Part shown: piece after piece, positions 28,619 through 38,215 of the stretch
Position numbering within the stretch: position 1 is the first letter of the stretch
Layout of the letters: each line of letters begins with the position of its first letter
Made by a program: the position numbers and the translations under genes
DNA from: Mycobacterium sp. E3198
GTDB taxonomy: Bacteria > Actinomycetota > Actinomycetes > Mycobacteriales > Mycobacteriaceae
Length of the DNA: 64,000 nucleotides
Direction of reading: 5' to 3'
Assembly: GCF_001667015.1 (NCBI RefSeq)
Contig: NZ_LZIS01000051.1
Location: forward strand, 28,894-92,893
Notes under the pieces: generated by a model
Seen by the model: the letters and a program-made list of their open reading frames with translations, nothing else
Database searches by the model: none
Told to the model about the DNA's origin: nothing

Positions 28619-30061
28619 TCAGACCGGCAGCAGCTGGTCGATCACCGCGGCCAATTGCTTGGCGGACCGGCATTCGTGCATCGTGATGACCTCCTGGTAG
28701 CGCGGCACCGCCGAGTCGCCGCTGCCCCACAGGTGCTTGGGCTCGGGGTTGAGCCAGTGCGCGTGCCGGCTCGCGGTGACCATGTGAGACAGCAGCTCGG
28801 TCTCCGGATTGCGGTAGTTGGTGCGGCCGTCGCCGAGCACCAGCAGCGAGGCGCGCGGCGACAGCACGTTGGGAAACGCCTGCGCGAACGACGCGAACGC
28901 GTTGCCGTAGTCGGAGTGCCCGTCGCGGCTGTACACGCCCGCCTCGCGGGTGATCCGCTGGATCGCCACGGCCAGGTCGGCTTCGGGCCCGAACATGTGG
29001 GTCACCTCGTCGGTCGTGTCGATGAAGGCGAACACCCGGACCCGCGAGAACTGTTGGCGCAGCGCGTGCACCAGCAGCAGCGTGAAGTGGCTGAACCCGG
29101 CGACCGACCCCGAAACGTCGCACAGCACCACCAGTTCCGGGCGCGCCGGACGGGGCTTGGCCAGCACCACGTCGATCGGCACGCCGCCGGTGGACATCGA
29201 CTTGCGCAGCGTCTTGCGCAGGTCGATCACCCCGGCGCGCGAGCGTCGCCGGCGGGCCGCCAGCCGGGTGGCCAGCGTGCGGGCCAGCGGCGCCACCACC
29301 CGTTGCATCTGGCGCAGCTGTTCACCCGAGGCGCGCAAGAACTCGACGTTCTCCGAAAGCTGTGGGATGCCGTACATCTGGACGTGGTCGCGGCCGAGCT
29401 GCTCGGCGGTGCGCCGCTTGGTCTCCGCGTCGACCAACTTGCGCAACTGCGTGATCCGCTGCGCGGCAAGGGCTTTGGCGATCTGCTCCTGGCTGGGAGT
29501 GGGCTCGTCACCGTACGGGGCGAGCAGCCCCGCCAGCAGCTTGCCCTCCAATTCGTCCAGCGCCATGGCCTTGAGCGCCTGATACGAGGAGAACGAGGGG
29601 CCCCGGCTGGAACTGTATTTGCCGTAGGCCTCGACGATCCGCGCGACCATCGCCACCAGGCGCTCGTCCATCTCCGCGAGGTCGGGGTTCTCGTTGAGCA
29701 GGTCCAGCAGCATCTGGCGCATCGCCTCGACGTCGTCGGGCGGCAAAGAGTCGTCCGGGGTCCCGTCGGCCCCTTCGTCGGTGACCACCGCGCGCGCGCC
29801 CAACGCCGCGGGAAACCACAGGTCGAACATGGCGTCATAGGTGTCGCGGTGATCGGGGCGGCGCAGCACCGCGCAGGCGAGGCCCTCGCGCAGCACCTCG
29901 CGATCGCTCAGTCCCAGGGTGGCCATCACCCGGCCGGCGTCCACGGTCTCCGACGGCCCCACCGAAATCCCCACTCCGCGAAGCGCTTCCACGAACCCCA
30001 CCAGGTGGCCCGGCAGCCCGTGCGGGGCGAGCGGGCGGGTGGGGCGGACGCGGCGGGCCAT
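28619..30061 (-). CDS. VWA-domain (CoxE-like) protein, MoxR partner
   Basis: A 480-residue homologue of Rv2425c. The C-terminal von Willebrand A domain has the metal site DxSxS in [13 protein letters not shown] and a later GDGRTNY. The N-terminal half is alpha-helical, as in CoxE-like proteins. The start ATG overlaps the stop of the MoxR ATPase (ATGA), which strongly supports a MoxR-VWA chaperone pair that matures or inserts a metal into an unknown client. No obvious client gene is in the same operon. Confidence 0.87.
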   Translation of the reverse strand: MARRVRPTRPLAPHGLPGHLVGFVEALRGVGISVGPSETVDAGRVMATLGLSDREVLREGLACAVLRRPDHRDTYDAMFDLWFPAALGARAVVTDEGADGTPDDSLPPDDVEAMRQMLLDLLNENPDLAEMDERLVAMVARIVEAYGKYSSSRGPSFSSYQALKAMALDELEGKLLAGLLAPYGDEPTPSQEQIAKALAAQRITQLRKLVDAETKRRTAEQLGRDHVQMYGIPQLSENVEFLRASGEQLRQMQRVVAPLARTLATRLAARRRRSRAGVIDLRKTLRKSMSTGGVPIDVVLAKPRPARPELVVLCDVSGSVAGFSHFTLLLVHALRQQFSRVRVFAFIDTTDEVTHMFGPEADLAVAIQRITREAGVYSRDGHSDYGNAFASFAQAFPNVLSPRASLLVLGDGRTNYRNPETELLSHMVTASRHAHWLNPEPKHLWGSGDSAVPRYQEVITMHECRSAKQLAAVIDQLLPV

Positions 30062-30936
30062 CAGTTGAGCCTGAGCTCCCCGGCCGCGCGCTGCTGGTCG
30101 GATTGGTGCTTGAGGACCACACCGAGCGTCTGGGCCACCACCGCGTCGTCGATGGTGTCCAGCCCCAGCGCCAACAGCGTGCGGCCCCAGTCGATCGTCT
30201 CGGCGATGGAGGGCACCTTCTTCAGTTGCATCCCGCGCAGCACGCCGATGATGCGCACCAACTCCTCGGCCAGGTGCGCGGGCAGCTCGGGGACCCGCGA
30301 CAGCAGGATGCGCCGCTCCAGCTCGGGGCTCGGGAAGTCGATGTGCAGGAACAGGCAGCGGCGCTTGAGCGCCTCCGACAGCTCCCGGGTGGCGTTGGAG
30401 GTCAGCACCACCAGCGGCGTCCGCTCGGCGGTGATCGTGCCCAGTTCGGGGACGGTCACCGCGAAGTCGGACAGCACCTCGAGCAGCAGCCCCTCGATCT
30501 CGATGTCCGCCTTGTCGGTCTCGTCGATCAGCAACACGGTCGGCTCGGTGCGCCGGATCGCGGTCAGCAGCGGACGCTGCAGGAGGAACTCCTCGCTGAA
30601 CACGTCGTCCTTGGTCTGATCCCAATCACCGGAGCCGGCCTGGATGCGCAGAATCTGCTTGGCGTGGTTCCACTCGTACAGCGCGCGCGCCTCGTCGACG
30701 CCCTCGTAGCACTGCAGGCGCACCAGGCCCGAGCCGGTGGCCTGGGCGACGGCGCGCGCCAGCTCGGTCTTGCCGACGCCGGCGGGACCCTCCACCAGCA
30801 GCGGCTTGCCGAGCCGGTCGGCCAGGAACACGGCGGTCGCGGTGGCGGTGTCGGGCAGGTAGCCGGTCTCCGCCAACCGCCGGGAGACGTCGTCGATGTC
30901 GGCGAACAACGGCGCAGGCCGGGCGGGCACACTCAC
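30061..30936 (-). CDS. MoxR-type AAA+ ATPase
   Basis: A 291-residue AAA+ ATPase, homologue of Rv2426c. Walker A is EGPAGVGKTELARAVA and Walker B is VLLIDETDKAD; the sensor region reads VVLTSNATRELSEALKRRC. It is translationally coupled to the VWA protein downstream and starts with GTG at 30936, 34 bases after proA ends. MoxR ATPases work with VWA partners in assembly of enzymes or complexes; the client is unknown. Confidence 0.88.
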   Translation of the reverse strand: MSVPARPAPLFADIDDVSRRLAETGYLPDTATATAVFLADRLGKPLLVEGPAGVGKTELARAVAQATGSGLVRLQCYEGVDEARALYEWNHAKQILRIQAGSGDWDQTKDDVFSEEFLLQRPLLTAIRRTEPTVLLIDETDKADIEIEGLLLEVLSDFAVTVPELGTITAERTPLVVLTSNATRELSEALKRRCLFLHIDFPSPELERRILLSRVPELPAHLAEELVRIIGVLRGMQLKKVPSIAETIDWGRTLLALGLDTIDDAVVAQTLGVVLKHQSDQQRAAGELRLN

Positions 30937-30970
30937 GATCTCAGTTCTCCTAAAGCTTTTTGTCGGGGTG

Positions 30971-32230
30971 TCAGGCCGGGCGGGTCTGCCCGTCCCCCCA
31001 CGCGATCCACTTGGTGGAGGTCAGTTCCGGCAATCCCATCGGTCCCCGCGCATGCAGCTTCTGTGTGGAGATGCCGATCTCGGCACCGAACCCGAACTGC
31101 TCGCCGTCGGTGAACGCCGTCGAAGCGTTGACCATCACCGCGGCCGCGTCGACTCCGTCGGTAAAGCGTTGGGCCGCAGCCATGTTCGTGGTCACGATGG
31201 ATTCGGTGTGTCCGGTGCCGTACTCGTTGACGTGGGCGATCGCGGCGTCGACGCCGTCGACCACCGCCACCGCGATGTCCATCGACAGGTATTCGCGGCG
31301 CAGGTCGGCCTCGTCGGCGTCGTCACCGAGACCGCCGTGCACGGTCACCCCGGCGTGTTCCAGGGCGTCGATCAGCCTGGGCAGGGCCACGCCTGCGATC
31401 GCGGCGTCGACCAGCAGCGTCTCGGCGGCGTTGCAGACGCTGGGCCGCCGGGTCTTGGAGTTCAGCAGGATCCGCTCCGCCACGTCCAGGTCGGCCGATT
31501 CGTGCACGTAGACGTGGCAGTTGCCGACGCCGGTCTCGATGGTGGGCACCTGGGCGTCGCGCACCACCGCGTCGATCAGGCTCGCTCCCCCACGCGGGAT
31601 GACCACGTCGACCAGGCCGCGGGCCTGGATCAGGTGGGTGACCGTGGATCGGTCGGCGGCCGACAGCAGCTGGACCGCGTCGGCGGGCAGGTCCTCGCTG
31701 ATCAGCGACGCGCGCAGCACGTCGACGAGGGCCTGATTGGACTTCGCCGCCGACGAGCTGCCGCGCAGCAGCACCGCGTTGCCGGACTTGAGGGCCAAGC
31801 CGAAGGCGTCCACGGTGACGTTGGGCCGGCCCTCGTAGATCATGCCGACGACGCCGAGCGGGACCCGCTGCTGGCGCAGGTGCAGACCGTTGGGCAGGGT
31901 GTAGCCGCGCAGCACCTCGCCGACCGGGTCGGGCAGTCCCGCGACCTGTCGCAGGCCGGCGGCGATCCCCTCGACGCGCTGGGGGTTCAGCGCCAACCGG
32001 TCGAGCATTGCCGCCGGGGTGCCGGCGGCCCGGGCCGCCTCGAGGTCCTCGGCGTTGGCCGCCAGGATCTGCTCGGTGTGGGCGACGACCGCGTCCGCGG
32101 CGGACTGCAACGCCGCGTCCTTGGCGACCGTCGGCAACAGGGCCAGCGCGCGGGCGGCGACCCGGGCGCGGCGGGCGGCGTCGTGGACGTCCCGGCGCAA
32201 GTCAGGAAGCGAGGGAGCTTGCAGACTCAT
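30971..32230 (-). CDS. proA: Gamma-glutamyl phosphate reductase ProA
   Basis: A 419-residue ProA, homologue of Rv2427c: NADPH-dependent reduction of gamma-glutamyl phosphate to glutamate semialdehyde in proline synthesis. The catalytic Cys lies in [15 protein letters not shown], and the cofactor region includes [14 protein letters not shown] and [15 protein letters not shown] at 32230 gives [15 protein letters not shown], matching the family length; a longer upstream frame has no ribosome site. ProB, the preceding enzyme, is encoded separately at 51119-52222. Confidence 0.95.
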   Translation of the reverse strand: MSLQAPSLPDLRRDVHDAARRARVAARALALLPTVAKDAALQSAADAVVAHTEQILAANAEDLEAARAAGTPAAMLDRLALNPQRVEGIAAGLRQVAGLPDPVGEVLRGYTLPNGLHLRQQRVPLGVVGMIYEGRPNVTVDAFGLALKSGNAVLLRGSSSAAKSNQALVDVLRASLISEDLPADAVQLLSAADRSTVTHLIQARGLVDVVIPRGGASLIDAVVRDAQVPTIETGVGNCHVYVHESADLDVAERILLNSKTRRPSVCNAAETLLVDAAIAGVALPRLIDALEHAGVTVHGGLGDDADEADLRREYLSMDIAVAVVDGVDAAIAHVNEYGTGHTESIVTTNMAAAQRFTDGVDAAAVMVNASTAFTDGEQFGFGAEIGISTQKLHARGPMGLPELTSTKWIAWGDGQTRPA

Positions 32231-32288
32231 TGAACCAGGGTATCGGGCCTTCGCCGGCCAGGTCAGGCTGCCCCACGCGCGAGGAGGC

Positions 32289-33695
32289 CTACCCCACCCG
32301 CTCGCCGCGGCGCGCCTGGCGCACCTTGTTTTGCCGCTCGTCGAGGATGTGGCCGAAGTTCTGCAGTAGCAACGGTTCACGCATCACCAGGTGCTCGATG
32401 TGCTCCCGGTCGATCTCCAGCGCGGTCACTTCCTCGAGCGCGTACGCGCTCGCCATGTTCGGCTGCCGAGTCAGCGCGGTCAGGCCGAGGAACGAGCCCT
32501 CGACCAGCGTGCTGATCGGCACGATCGAGCCGTCGTCGGCCATCGCGGTCAGTTGCACGCGACCGGCGACCAGGAACGTCATCCCCCTGGGCACCTGGCC
32601 GGCGTACTCCACCGTTTCGTCGGCGCCGTACCGGACCAGCTCCGCGCAGGAATGCAGCGACCGCTGTTCGTCGGCGTTCAGCCGCAAGGCCGGCGCCACC
32701 ACGGTCCGCAGCGCCTTCTCCACCCGTTCGGGGGTCGAGTAATCGTCGTCGCAGTTGTCCAGGTGCAGGCCCTCCCGGCGCGCGGCGTACCAAACCCAGC
32801 GCAGAAAGGTCGACTTCGCGGCGCCATCGTCCGCCGGCGAGCTCAGCCCTAAGGAGGTGCGGTATTCGCCGCCGCCGGTGGGCACCGAGCGGGGCACGCT
32901 GTCGGGCTTGAGCTGAGGCAGTCCCAGAGCGACGCGCGAGAGCACGGCGCACACCCGGTCGGGCGGGTCGGAGGCCGCAAACGTCGTCGTGATCGCCAAT
33001 TTGTGGGTGCCGACGGGGCGGCTGAGGTTCGTGAACGCCGTCGTCGCCAGCACCGAGTTCGGGGTGACCCGCATCCCACTGCCGGTGTCGATGTGCACCG
33101 CCCGCCAGTTCACTTCGACGACGCGACCCCGCGCCGTCCCGGTGTCCAGCCACTCATCGATCCGGAACGGCTGCTCGAACAGCATGAACAGGCCCGACAC
33201 GATCTGCCCGACGGAGTTCTGCAGCATCAGGCCGATGACCACCGAGGTGACACCCAGCGCGGTGAACAGGCCGCCGACCCGGACGCCCCAGATATAGGAC
33301 AGCATCACGACCAGGCCCACGCCGATCAACGCGAACCGCGCGACGTCCAAGAAGATGGCCGGCAATCGTGCACGCCAGCTCTCCTCGGGTGCGCCCTCGA
33401 ACACGGTGGCGTTGAGCCCCGACAGCAAGAGCACCAGCACCAAAAAGCCGAACACCGTGGTGAGCAGCCGCACCGGGACGTCCCCGGCCGGGATCTGCGA
33501 GGCCTTGACAAGCAGCAGCAGCAGCGCGACGAGCGGCAGCAGGTAGTTGCGCAGCAGGCCCACCTGCCGGGCCAGGCGGCTATTGCGGCGGACGAGCGTG
33601 TGGTGCAGCTCGGTCAGAAAAATCAAGCAGATCGGAAATCCGACCGCGATACCCACCGCCCAGTAGAACCACGAGGAGCTCCACACGTGCATCAT
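32289..33695 (-). CDS. MscS-like channel with C-terminal cNMP-binding-like domain
   Basis: A 468-residue homologue of Rv2434c. Several N-terminal membrane helices lead into an MscS core ([33 protein letters not shown], pore helix and beta domain, about residues 130-290). A cyclic-nucleotide-binding-like domain covers about 345-460. In that domain the phosphate-binding cassette reads SFLGLTAL...NMASAYA. The Glu and Arg that contact the cyclic nucleotide in CRP-type domains (FGE and RSA) are both replaced, so nucleotide binding is doubtful. The start ATG overlaps the cyclase-like gene stop as ATGA. This is the strict MscS-plus-cNBD layout, but gating by cAMP is not supported by the residues seen. 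Confidence 0.85.
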   Translation of the reverse strand: MMHVWSSSWFYWAVGIAVGFPICLIFLTELHHTLVRRNSRLARQVGLLRNYLLPLVALLLLLVKASQIPAGDVPVRLLTTVFGFLVLVLLLSGLNATVFEGAPEESWRARLPAIFLDVARFALIGVGLVVMLSYIWGVRVGGLFTALGVTSVVIGLMLQNSVGQIVSGLFMLFEQPFRIDEWLDTGTARGRVVEVNWRAVHIDTGSGMRVTPNSVLATTAFTNLSRPVGTHKLAITTTFAASDPPDRVCAVLSRVALGLPQLKPDSVPRSVPTGGGEYRTSLGLSSPADDGAAKSTFLRWVWYAARREGLHLDNCDDDYSTPERVEKALRTVVAPALRLNADEQRSLHSCAELVRYGADETVEYAGQVPRGMTFLVAGRVQLTAMADDGSIVPISTLVEGSFLGLTALTRQPNMASAYALEEVTALEIDREHIEHLVMREPLLLQNFGHILDERQNKVRQARRGERVG

Positions 33696-35935
33696 CGCTC
33701 CGACAACCGGTACATCGCCTGCTCGGTCCCGCCGACCGAGATCGTGCCCGCGGGGGTGAACTGCCGCACGTCGCGCATCGCCTCGTACACCGGGGCGCTG
33801 ACGTAGATGCCGGGCTGCGGTGCGCCCCGGTGCATTTGGTAGGCCAGGCTCACCGCGGCGCCCCACATGTCGTAGACCAGGCTCGACCGGCCCACCAGAC
33901 CGCTGATGACGTTGCCGGTGTTGATGCCGACCCGAAGGCCCAGATCGTGTCCGGCCTGATGGTTGAACCGATCGATGATGCGGCGCATTTCGATGGCGAA
34001 GTCGACGGTTCGGTGGATGCTGTCCAGTCGCGGCGTGATCACCCCGCAGGTCGCGAGGTAGCCGTTGTGGAACGTGCGGATCCGTTCGACGCCAAGGGTT
34101 TCGGCCGCTGAATCGAACTGTTTGAAAAGCTCGTCGACGATCCCCACCAGTTGGTCACCCGGAAGATCATTGGAGAGCTCGTCAAGCCCGGCGATGTCGG
34201 CGAAGATGATCGCGACGTCCTGGTGCTTTTGTGCGATGGTCGCCTCGCCCTCGCGGTACCGCTGGACGAGCGACTCGGGCATCAGCGCCAGCAGCAGGCG
34301 GTTGTTCTCGTTACGCTGCTCGTTGAGCAGCTCCTCCTTGATCGCCAGGTTGCGGCTCATCTCGTTGAAAGCCGCCGTGAGATCGCCGATTTCGTCGCGC
34401 GCCAGCACCGGGATGTTGATGTCGTAGTCGCCCGAGCTGATCTTGCGCGCGCCCTCCTCGAGGCGCCGGACCGGGCGCATGGCCGCCTGGGCGATGAGCA
34501 TCGAGGCCACGCAGATGACGAACACCAACGCGGTGACCGCGATCACCAGGGTCTTGCTGAACCTGCCCAGCCGCGCGAACGCGTCCGAGTCGTCGCGCGT
34601 CGCCAGGATCGACCAGTGCAGGTTGGAGTTGGGGATATCCAGTGGCGCATAGGCTTCCAATTCCTTATTGCCCGTGTAATCGGTGGCGCTCATGGTGCCG
34701 GTCTCGCCGCGCTGGGCGGCCTTGAGACCCGCGGTCGCAACCGGCTGCACCAACGTCGTGCCGCCCAACTGGAGCGCCTTTTCCACCACGTCGGGCGGGG
34801 TGCCCGCGGCGATGGCCTCGCGCCGGTACTCCTGCGGATGCTGCAGGAACAGCCGTGAATCCGAACGCATCAGGTCATCGGGGCCCGCCAGATAGGTCTC
34901 GGTCGCGGCACCCATGCCGGCGGCTTCCCAGTGCTTGTTGGCGGTCATGATGTTGTTGATCTTGTCGATCGGCACCGGCAAGGCCATGACACCGGTCATC
35001 TTGCCGTTCATCCCGACCGGCGAGACCACCCACGCGGTGGGCGCGTCGAGCGCCGGCTGATAGGGCTGGAAGTCGGTGATCCAGACGAATTCCACGTCGT
35101 TGGAGCGCAGCGCCTTCTCGTACGCGTCGTGCAGATTCGATTCCCGGTAGGGGCCGGTGAGGATGTTGGTCGCGAGGTCGGGCCCCTTCCTGACGGAGTA
35201 GACGACATTGCCCTGCAGGTCCAGCAGCAGCGCGTCGCGATAATCGAAGCGGGTGACGATATCGCGCATGTAGAAATCGAAGCGGGCGTTGGCCGCCGAC
35301 CACGCGCTGCCGTCGCCGGCGTCCGAGACGGGCAGCGAGTCGGGGGTCGGCCGCGGCGGCGCGGTGTAGTACGCCTGCACGTATTTCTGCGCCGGGGAGC
35401 TGGGCAGCACCGCGTTCAGATCGATGACGTCGCCGGTCGCCTTCTTGATCGGCGCGATCATCTGGGTGTTGTAGTAGTTGACCAGCTCCTGTTCTTGAGC
35501 GGGGTTGATCGTCGCGTTGCCCAGTTGGTTGAGGCCCGCGGTGAGCGCCGTGGTGGCCTCGTTGACGCTGAATCCGCCGCTGTAGACGATCAGGGAATTG
35601 GTCACCTCCCGAAACAGCGCCTGAATCTGTCTTTTCTGCGACTCGCGCAGCTCGATCAACCGCTCGGACTCGACCTGCCGCAGGGCGTTGCGGCCGGAGA
35701 TGGCCCCGATCAGCCCGATCACCCCGACGCCGAGGATGCCCGACAGCAGCATCGCCACCAGGATCTTGGACTGGATGCCGAAACGAAAACGGTGCCACAC
35801 CAGCGGCCGGCGCGTACCTTTGCGCGGCTTTTCGGCCGGGCCGGATTCCCCGCTGGTTTCGGAGGCGTTTTCAGACGTGTTGGCCCCGTCCGTTTTCGCG
35901 GCCGCTTCGGCGCCCTTGAGCTGGATTGATGTCAC
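33692..35935 (-). CDS. Membrane sensor with HAMP and degenerate class III cyclase domain
   Basis: A 747-residue homologue of Rv2435c. A cytosolic acidic N-terminus is followed by membrane helix KILVAMLLSGILGVGVIGLIG (about 60-80), a large extracellular sensor domain, a second helix (TLVIAVTALVFVICVASML), HAMP (RPVRRLEEGARKISSGDYD) and a class III cyclase fold. In the cyclase domain the first metal Asp is kept (FADIAG, Asp580). The second metal Asp is Asn624 (FHNGYLA), the purine-selecting Lys position is Arg620, and the Asn/Arg transition-state pair is Ser696/Gln700. Activity is therefore doubtful. GTG at 35935 is preceded by AGGGAGGGAAAGG. It is coupled to the MscS gene. Confidence 0.85.
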   Translation of the reverse strand: MTSIQLKGAEAAAKTDGANTSENASETSGESGPAEKPRKGTRRPLVWHRFRFGIQSKILVAMLLSGILGVGVIGLIGAISGRNALRQVESERLIELRESQKRQIQALFREVTNSLIVYSGGFSVNEATTALTAGLNQLGNATINPAQEQELVNYYNTQMIAPIKKATGDVIDLNAVLPSSPAQKYVQAYYTAPPRPTPDSLPVSDAGDGSAWSAANARFDFYMRDIVTRFDYRDALLLDLQGNVVYSVRKGPDLATNILTGPYRESNLHDAYEKALRSNDVEFVWITDFQPYQPALDAPTAWVVSPVGMNGKMTGVMALPVPIDKINNIMTANKHWEAAGMGAATETYLAGPDDLMRSDSRLFLQHPQEYRREAIAAGTPPDVVEKALQLGGTTLVQPVATAGLKAAQRGETGTMSATDYTGNKELEAYAPLDIPNSNLHWSILATRDDSDAFARLGRFSKTLVIAVTALVFVICVASMLIAQAAMRPVRRLEEGARKISSGDYDINIPVLARDEIGDLTAAFNEMSRNLAIKEELLNEQRNENNRLLLALMPESLVQRYREGEATIAQKHQDVAIIFADIAGLDELSNDLPGDQLVGIVDELFKQFDSAAETLGVERIRTFHNGYLATCGVITPRLDSIHRTVDFAIEMRRIIDRFNHQAGHDLGLRVGINTGNVISGLVGRSSLVYDMWGAAVSLAYQMHRGAPQPGIYVSAPVYEAMRDVRQFTPAGTISVGGTEQAMYRLSER

Positions 35936-36104
35936 TGGCCTTTCCCTCCCTGTGACGGGATGCAGCACCGATCACGCTGCAGACTAACGCGCGCACATCA
36001 CGATATTGGGGATTGCGGAAAAAGGATCAGCGTCAAATGCGCCGTGCGTGGCCCCAAGACGGCCATTGTCCGTGCCGCAATTCGGCACGACTAACGTCGG
36101 CGAC

Positions 36105-36992
36105 ATGACGCGGGTCTGCGTGGTCGGCAGCGTGAACATGGACCTGACGTTCGACGTCGATGCCCTGCCCCGCCCGGGCGAGACGCTGCTGGCGTCGTCG
36201 CTGACCTCCGCGCCCGGCGGTAAGGGCGGTAACCAGGCCGTGGCGGCGGCGCGCGCCGGAGCGCGCGCGCAGTTCGTCGGAGCCGTCGGCGACGACGCCG
36301 CCGCCGCGCGCTTGCAAGCCCACCTGCGGGCCAACGGCGTTGGGCTCGACGGGATGGTCACCGTGCCGGGGCCAAGCGGTACGGCGGTCGTCATTGTCGA
36401 TGCCAACGCCGAGAACACGATCGTGGTGGTGCCCGGCGCCAACGGGCGGCTGACGCTGGCCGGCTCACGCGAGGTGATCGCCGACTGCGATGTGCTGTTG
36501 ACCCAGTTGGAAATTCCGGTGCCGACGGCGGTGGCGGCGGCGCACGAAGCCCGCTCGGCGGGGGCGGCCGTCATCGTCAACGCCTCGCCCGCCGGGGGCC
36601 CCGACAGCGGCTTGGCCGAACTGGCGGCCGCCGCGGACGTGGTGATCGCCAACGAAGCCGAAGCCGAACGATGGCCTTGGCGGCCAACCCATTTGGTGGT
36701 CACCCTCGGCGCGCGCGGCGCCCGTTACACCGGCGCCGACGGCGAATTCGACGTGCCCGCACCGGCGGTCAACGCCGTCGACACCGCCGGCGCCGGCGAC
36801 GTGTTCGCCGGCGTGCTGGCCGCCAACTGGCCGCGCGACCCGAGCGCAGATCCGGCGACCCGGGCCGAGCGGCTGACCGCGCTGCGACGCGCCTGCGCCG
36901 CGGGCGCACTGGCCACCCTGGTGCCCGGCGCCGGTGACTGCGCGCCGCGCGCCGACGCGATCGACGCGGCCCTGCGGGAAGTGTTTCGGTGA
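36105..36992 (+). CDS. rbsK: Ribokinase / PfkB-family sugar kinase
   Basis: A 295-residue PfkB kinase, homologue of Rv2436. It begins MTRVCVVGSVNMDLTFDVDALPRPGETL, with the GG hinge in APGGKGGNQAVAAARAG and the catalytic signature DTAGAGDVFAG with its Asp base. Ribose is the likely substrate by family, but no ribose transporter is near. ATG at 36105 was chosen over an upstream in-frame ATG because it matches the family N-terminus. It is divergent from the cyclase-like gene, and its stop overlaps the next start as GTGA. Confidence 0.9.
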   Translation: MTRVCVVGSVNMDLTFDVDALPRPGETLLASSLTSAPGGKGGNQAVAAARAGARAQFVGAVGDDAAAARLQAHLRANGVGLDGMVTVPGPSGTAVVIVDANAENTIVVVPGANGRLTLAGSREVIADCDVLLTQLEIPVPTAVAAAHEARSAGAAVIVNASPAGGPDSGLAELAAAADVVIANEAEAERWPWRPTHLVVTLGARGARYTGADGEFDVPAPAVNAVDTAGAGDVFAGVLAANWPRDPSADPATRAERLTALRRACAAGALATLVPGAGDCAPRADAIDAALREVFR

Positions 36993-37663
36993 CCGAGAGC
37001 GGTGAGGTACCCTCGCTGGCGATGACGGCGGTCATGGGAATTCGCATGCCAGCGACAGCCGCTGCCGACATGGCCCTGGTGCTGTTCGCGATCTTCGGAG
37101 TGCTCGGATTCGGCTGGCGCAGCTGGCTGCAGTATCGGCGGACCGGTTCCACCGGCTTTCGCGGCATCAGAACCGGCGGCCTGGTGGAGCGTCTCGCCGG
37201 CATCGGCTTCGTGGTGGCGCTGGCCGTGGCGGTGAGCGCGCCAATCCTGCAGGAGGCGAAGGTGGTTGGCCCGCTGCGGATGTTCAACGAGGTCTGCATC
37301 CAAACCGTCGGCATCGTGCTGGCCACGGCGGGCATCGCCGCGACGGTGTACGCGCAACTCGAGATGGGCGATTCCTGGCGGATCGGGGTTGACACCACGG
37401 AGGCCACCACGCTGGTGCACACCGGCCTGTTCGGCCGGATCCGCAACCCCATCTACGACGCGATGTTCCTCTTCGGCATCGGCATCGTCCTGGTGACGCC
37501 GAACGTCGTTGCCTTCGTGGGCCTGGTCCTGCTCGTCGCCGCCATCGAGCTGCAGGTCCGTCACGTCGAGGAACCGTACCTGTTGCGGACCCACGGCGAG
37601 GCCTATCGCGCCTATGCGGCCAGCGTGGGTCGGTTCATTCCCGGCGTCGGGCTCCTCCGCTAG
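36989..37663 (+). CDS. Integral membrane methyltransferase (ICMT/PEMT family)
   Basis: A 224-residue membrane protein, homologue of Rv2437. Four or five hydrophobic helices are visible, ending in the SAM-binding signature of the isoprenylcysteine or phospholipid methyltransferase family: HTGLFGRIRNPIYDAMFLFG, then VEEPYLLRTHGEAYRAYAASVGRFIPG. The acceptor is unknown. GTG at 36989 overlaps the rbsK stop by 4 bases, so it is translationally coupled, although no functional link to ribose is evident. Confidence 0.82.
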   Translation: MTESGEVPSLAMTAVMGIRMPATAAADMALVLFAIFGVLGFGWRSWLQYRRTGSTGFRGIRTGGLVERLAGIGFVVALAVAVSAPILQEAKVVGPLRMFNEVCIQTVGIVLATAGIAATVYAQLEMGDSWRIGVDTTEATTLVHTGLFGRIRNPIYDAMFLFGIGIVLVTPNVVAFVGLVLLVAAIELQVRHVEEPYLLRTHGEAYRAYAASVGRFIPGVGLLR

Positions 37664-37789
37664 CGCGCGGGCCGCGAACCCGCCACTGACCTGCGGTTGG
37701 CAGTGTCTGGCAGCATCTGGCGTCGATGTGGCAGCGGTTTGCGAGCAGTCTCGGTGGCGATCGCGATGAGCCCTCGAGAAAGGAACATC

Positions 37790-38203
37790 ATGTCCGCTAC
37801 CACGATTGACCGCACCGGTGCCCGGGACGGGTTACTTCGCCTTGCCATGCGCGCCGACGCTGCCATCAGCGCATTGGTTGGTCTGGCCGGCGTCCCGTTG
37901 GCCGGCCGGCTCGCCGAAGTCTCGGGCACCACGAAGGCGTTCGAGTACGGCATGGGCGTGTTCTTGGTCGCCTACGGCGCCGTCGTTTTCGGACTGGCCG
38001 CCAGGCGCACGGTGCGGCGCGCCGGCATGGGCGTGATCGTCGCCAACCTGCTCTACACGGCGGCCGCCGTCGTGTTCGTGATCGCGGATGTCTTCCCGTT
38101 GACGTCGACCGGGGTTGTGGTGAACTTGGCGGCCGGCGCCGGCACGCTGGTGCTGGCCGAACTGCAATACCAGGGCTGGCGTCGCATCAGGACCGAGGCC
38201 TGA
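37790..38203 (+). CDS. Small four-helix membrane protein, unknown function
   Basis: A 137-residue protein with about four predicted membrane helices (for example AISALVGLAGVPLAG, MGVFLVAYGAVVFGLAA, MGVIVANLLYTAAAVVFVIA and VVNLAAGAGTLVLAEL). The ATG at 37790 has AAAGGA at a good distance; earlier in-frame starts lack one. It resembles widely distributed actinobacterial hypothetical membrane proteins. No function is assigned. Its 3' end faces nadE with a 12-base gap. Confidence 0.75.
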   Translation: MSATTIDRTGARDGLLRLAMRADAAISALVGLAGVPLAGRLAEVSGTTKAFEYGMGVFLVAYGAVVFGLAARRTVRRAGMGVIVANLLYTAAAVVFVIADVFPLTSTGVVVNLAAGAGTLVLAELQYQGWRRIRTEA

Positions 38204-38215
38204 CGCACCACCCGC

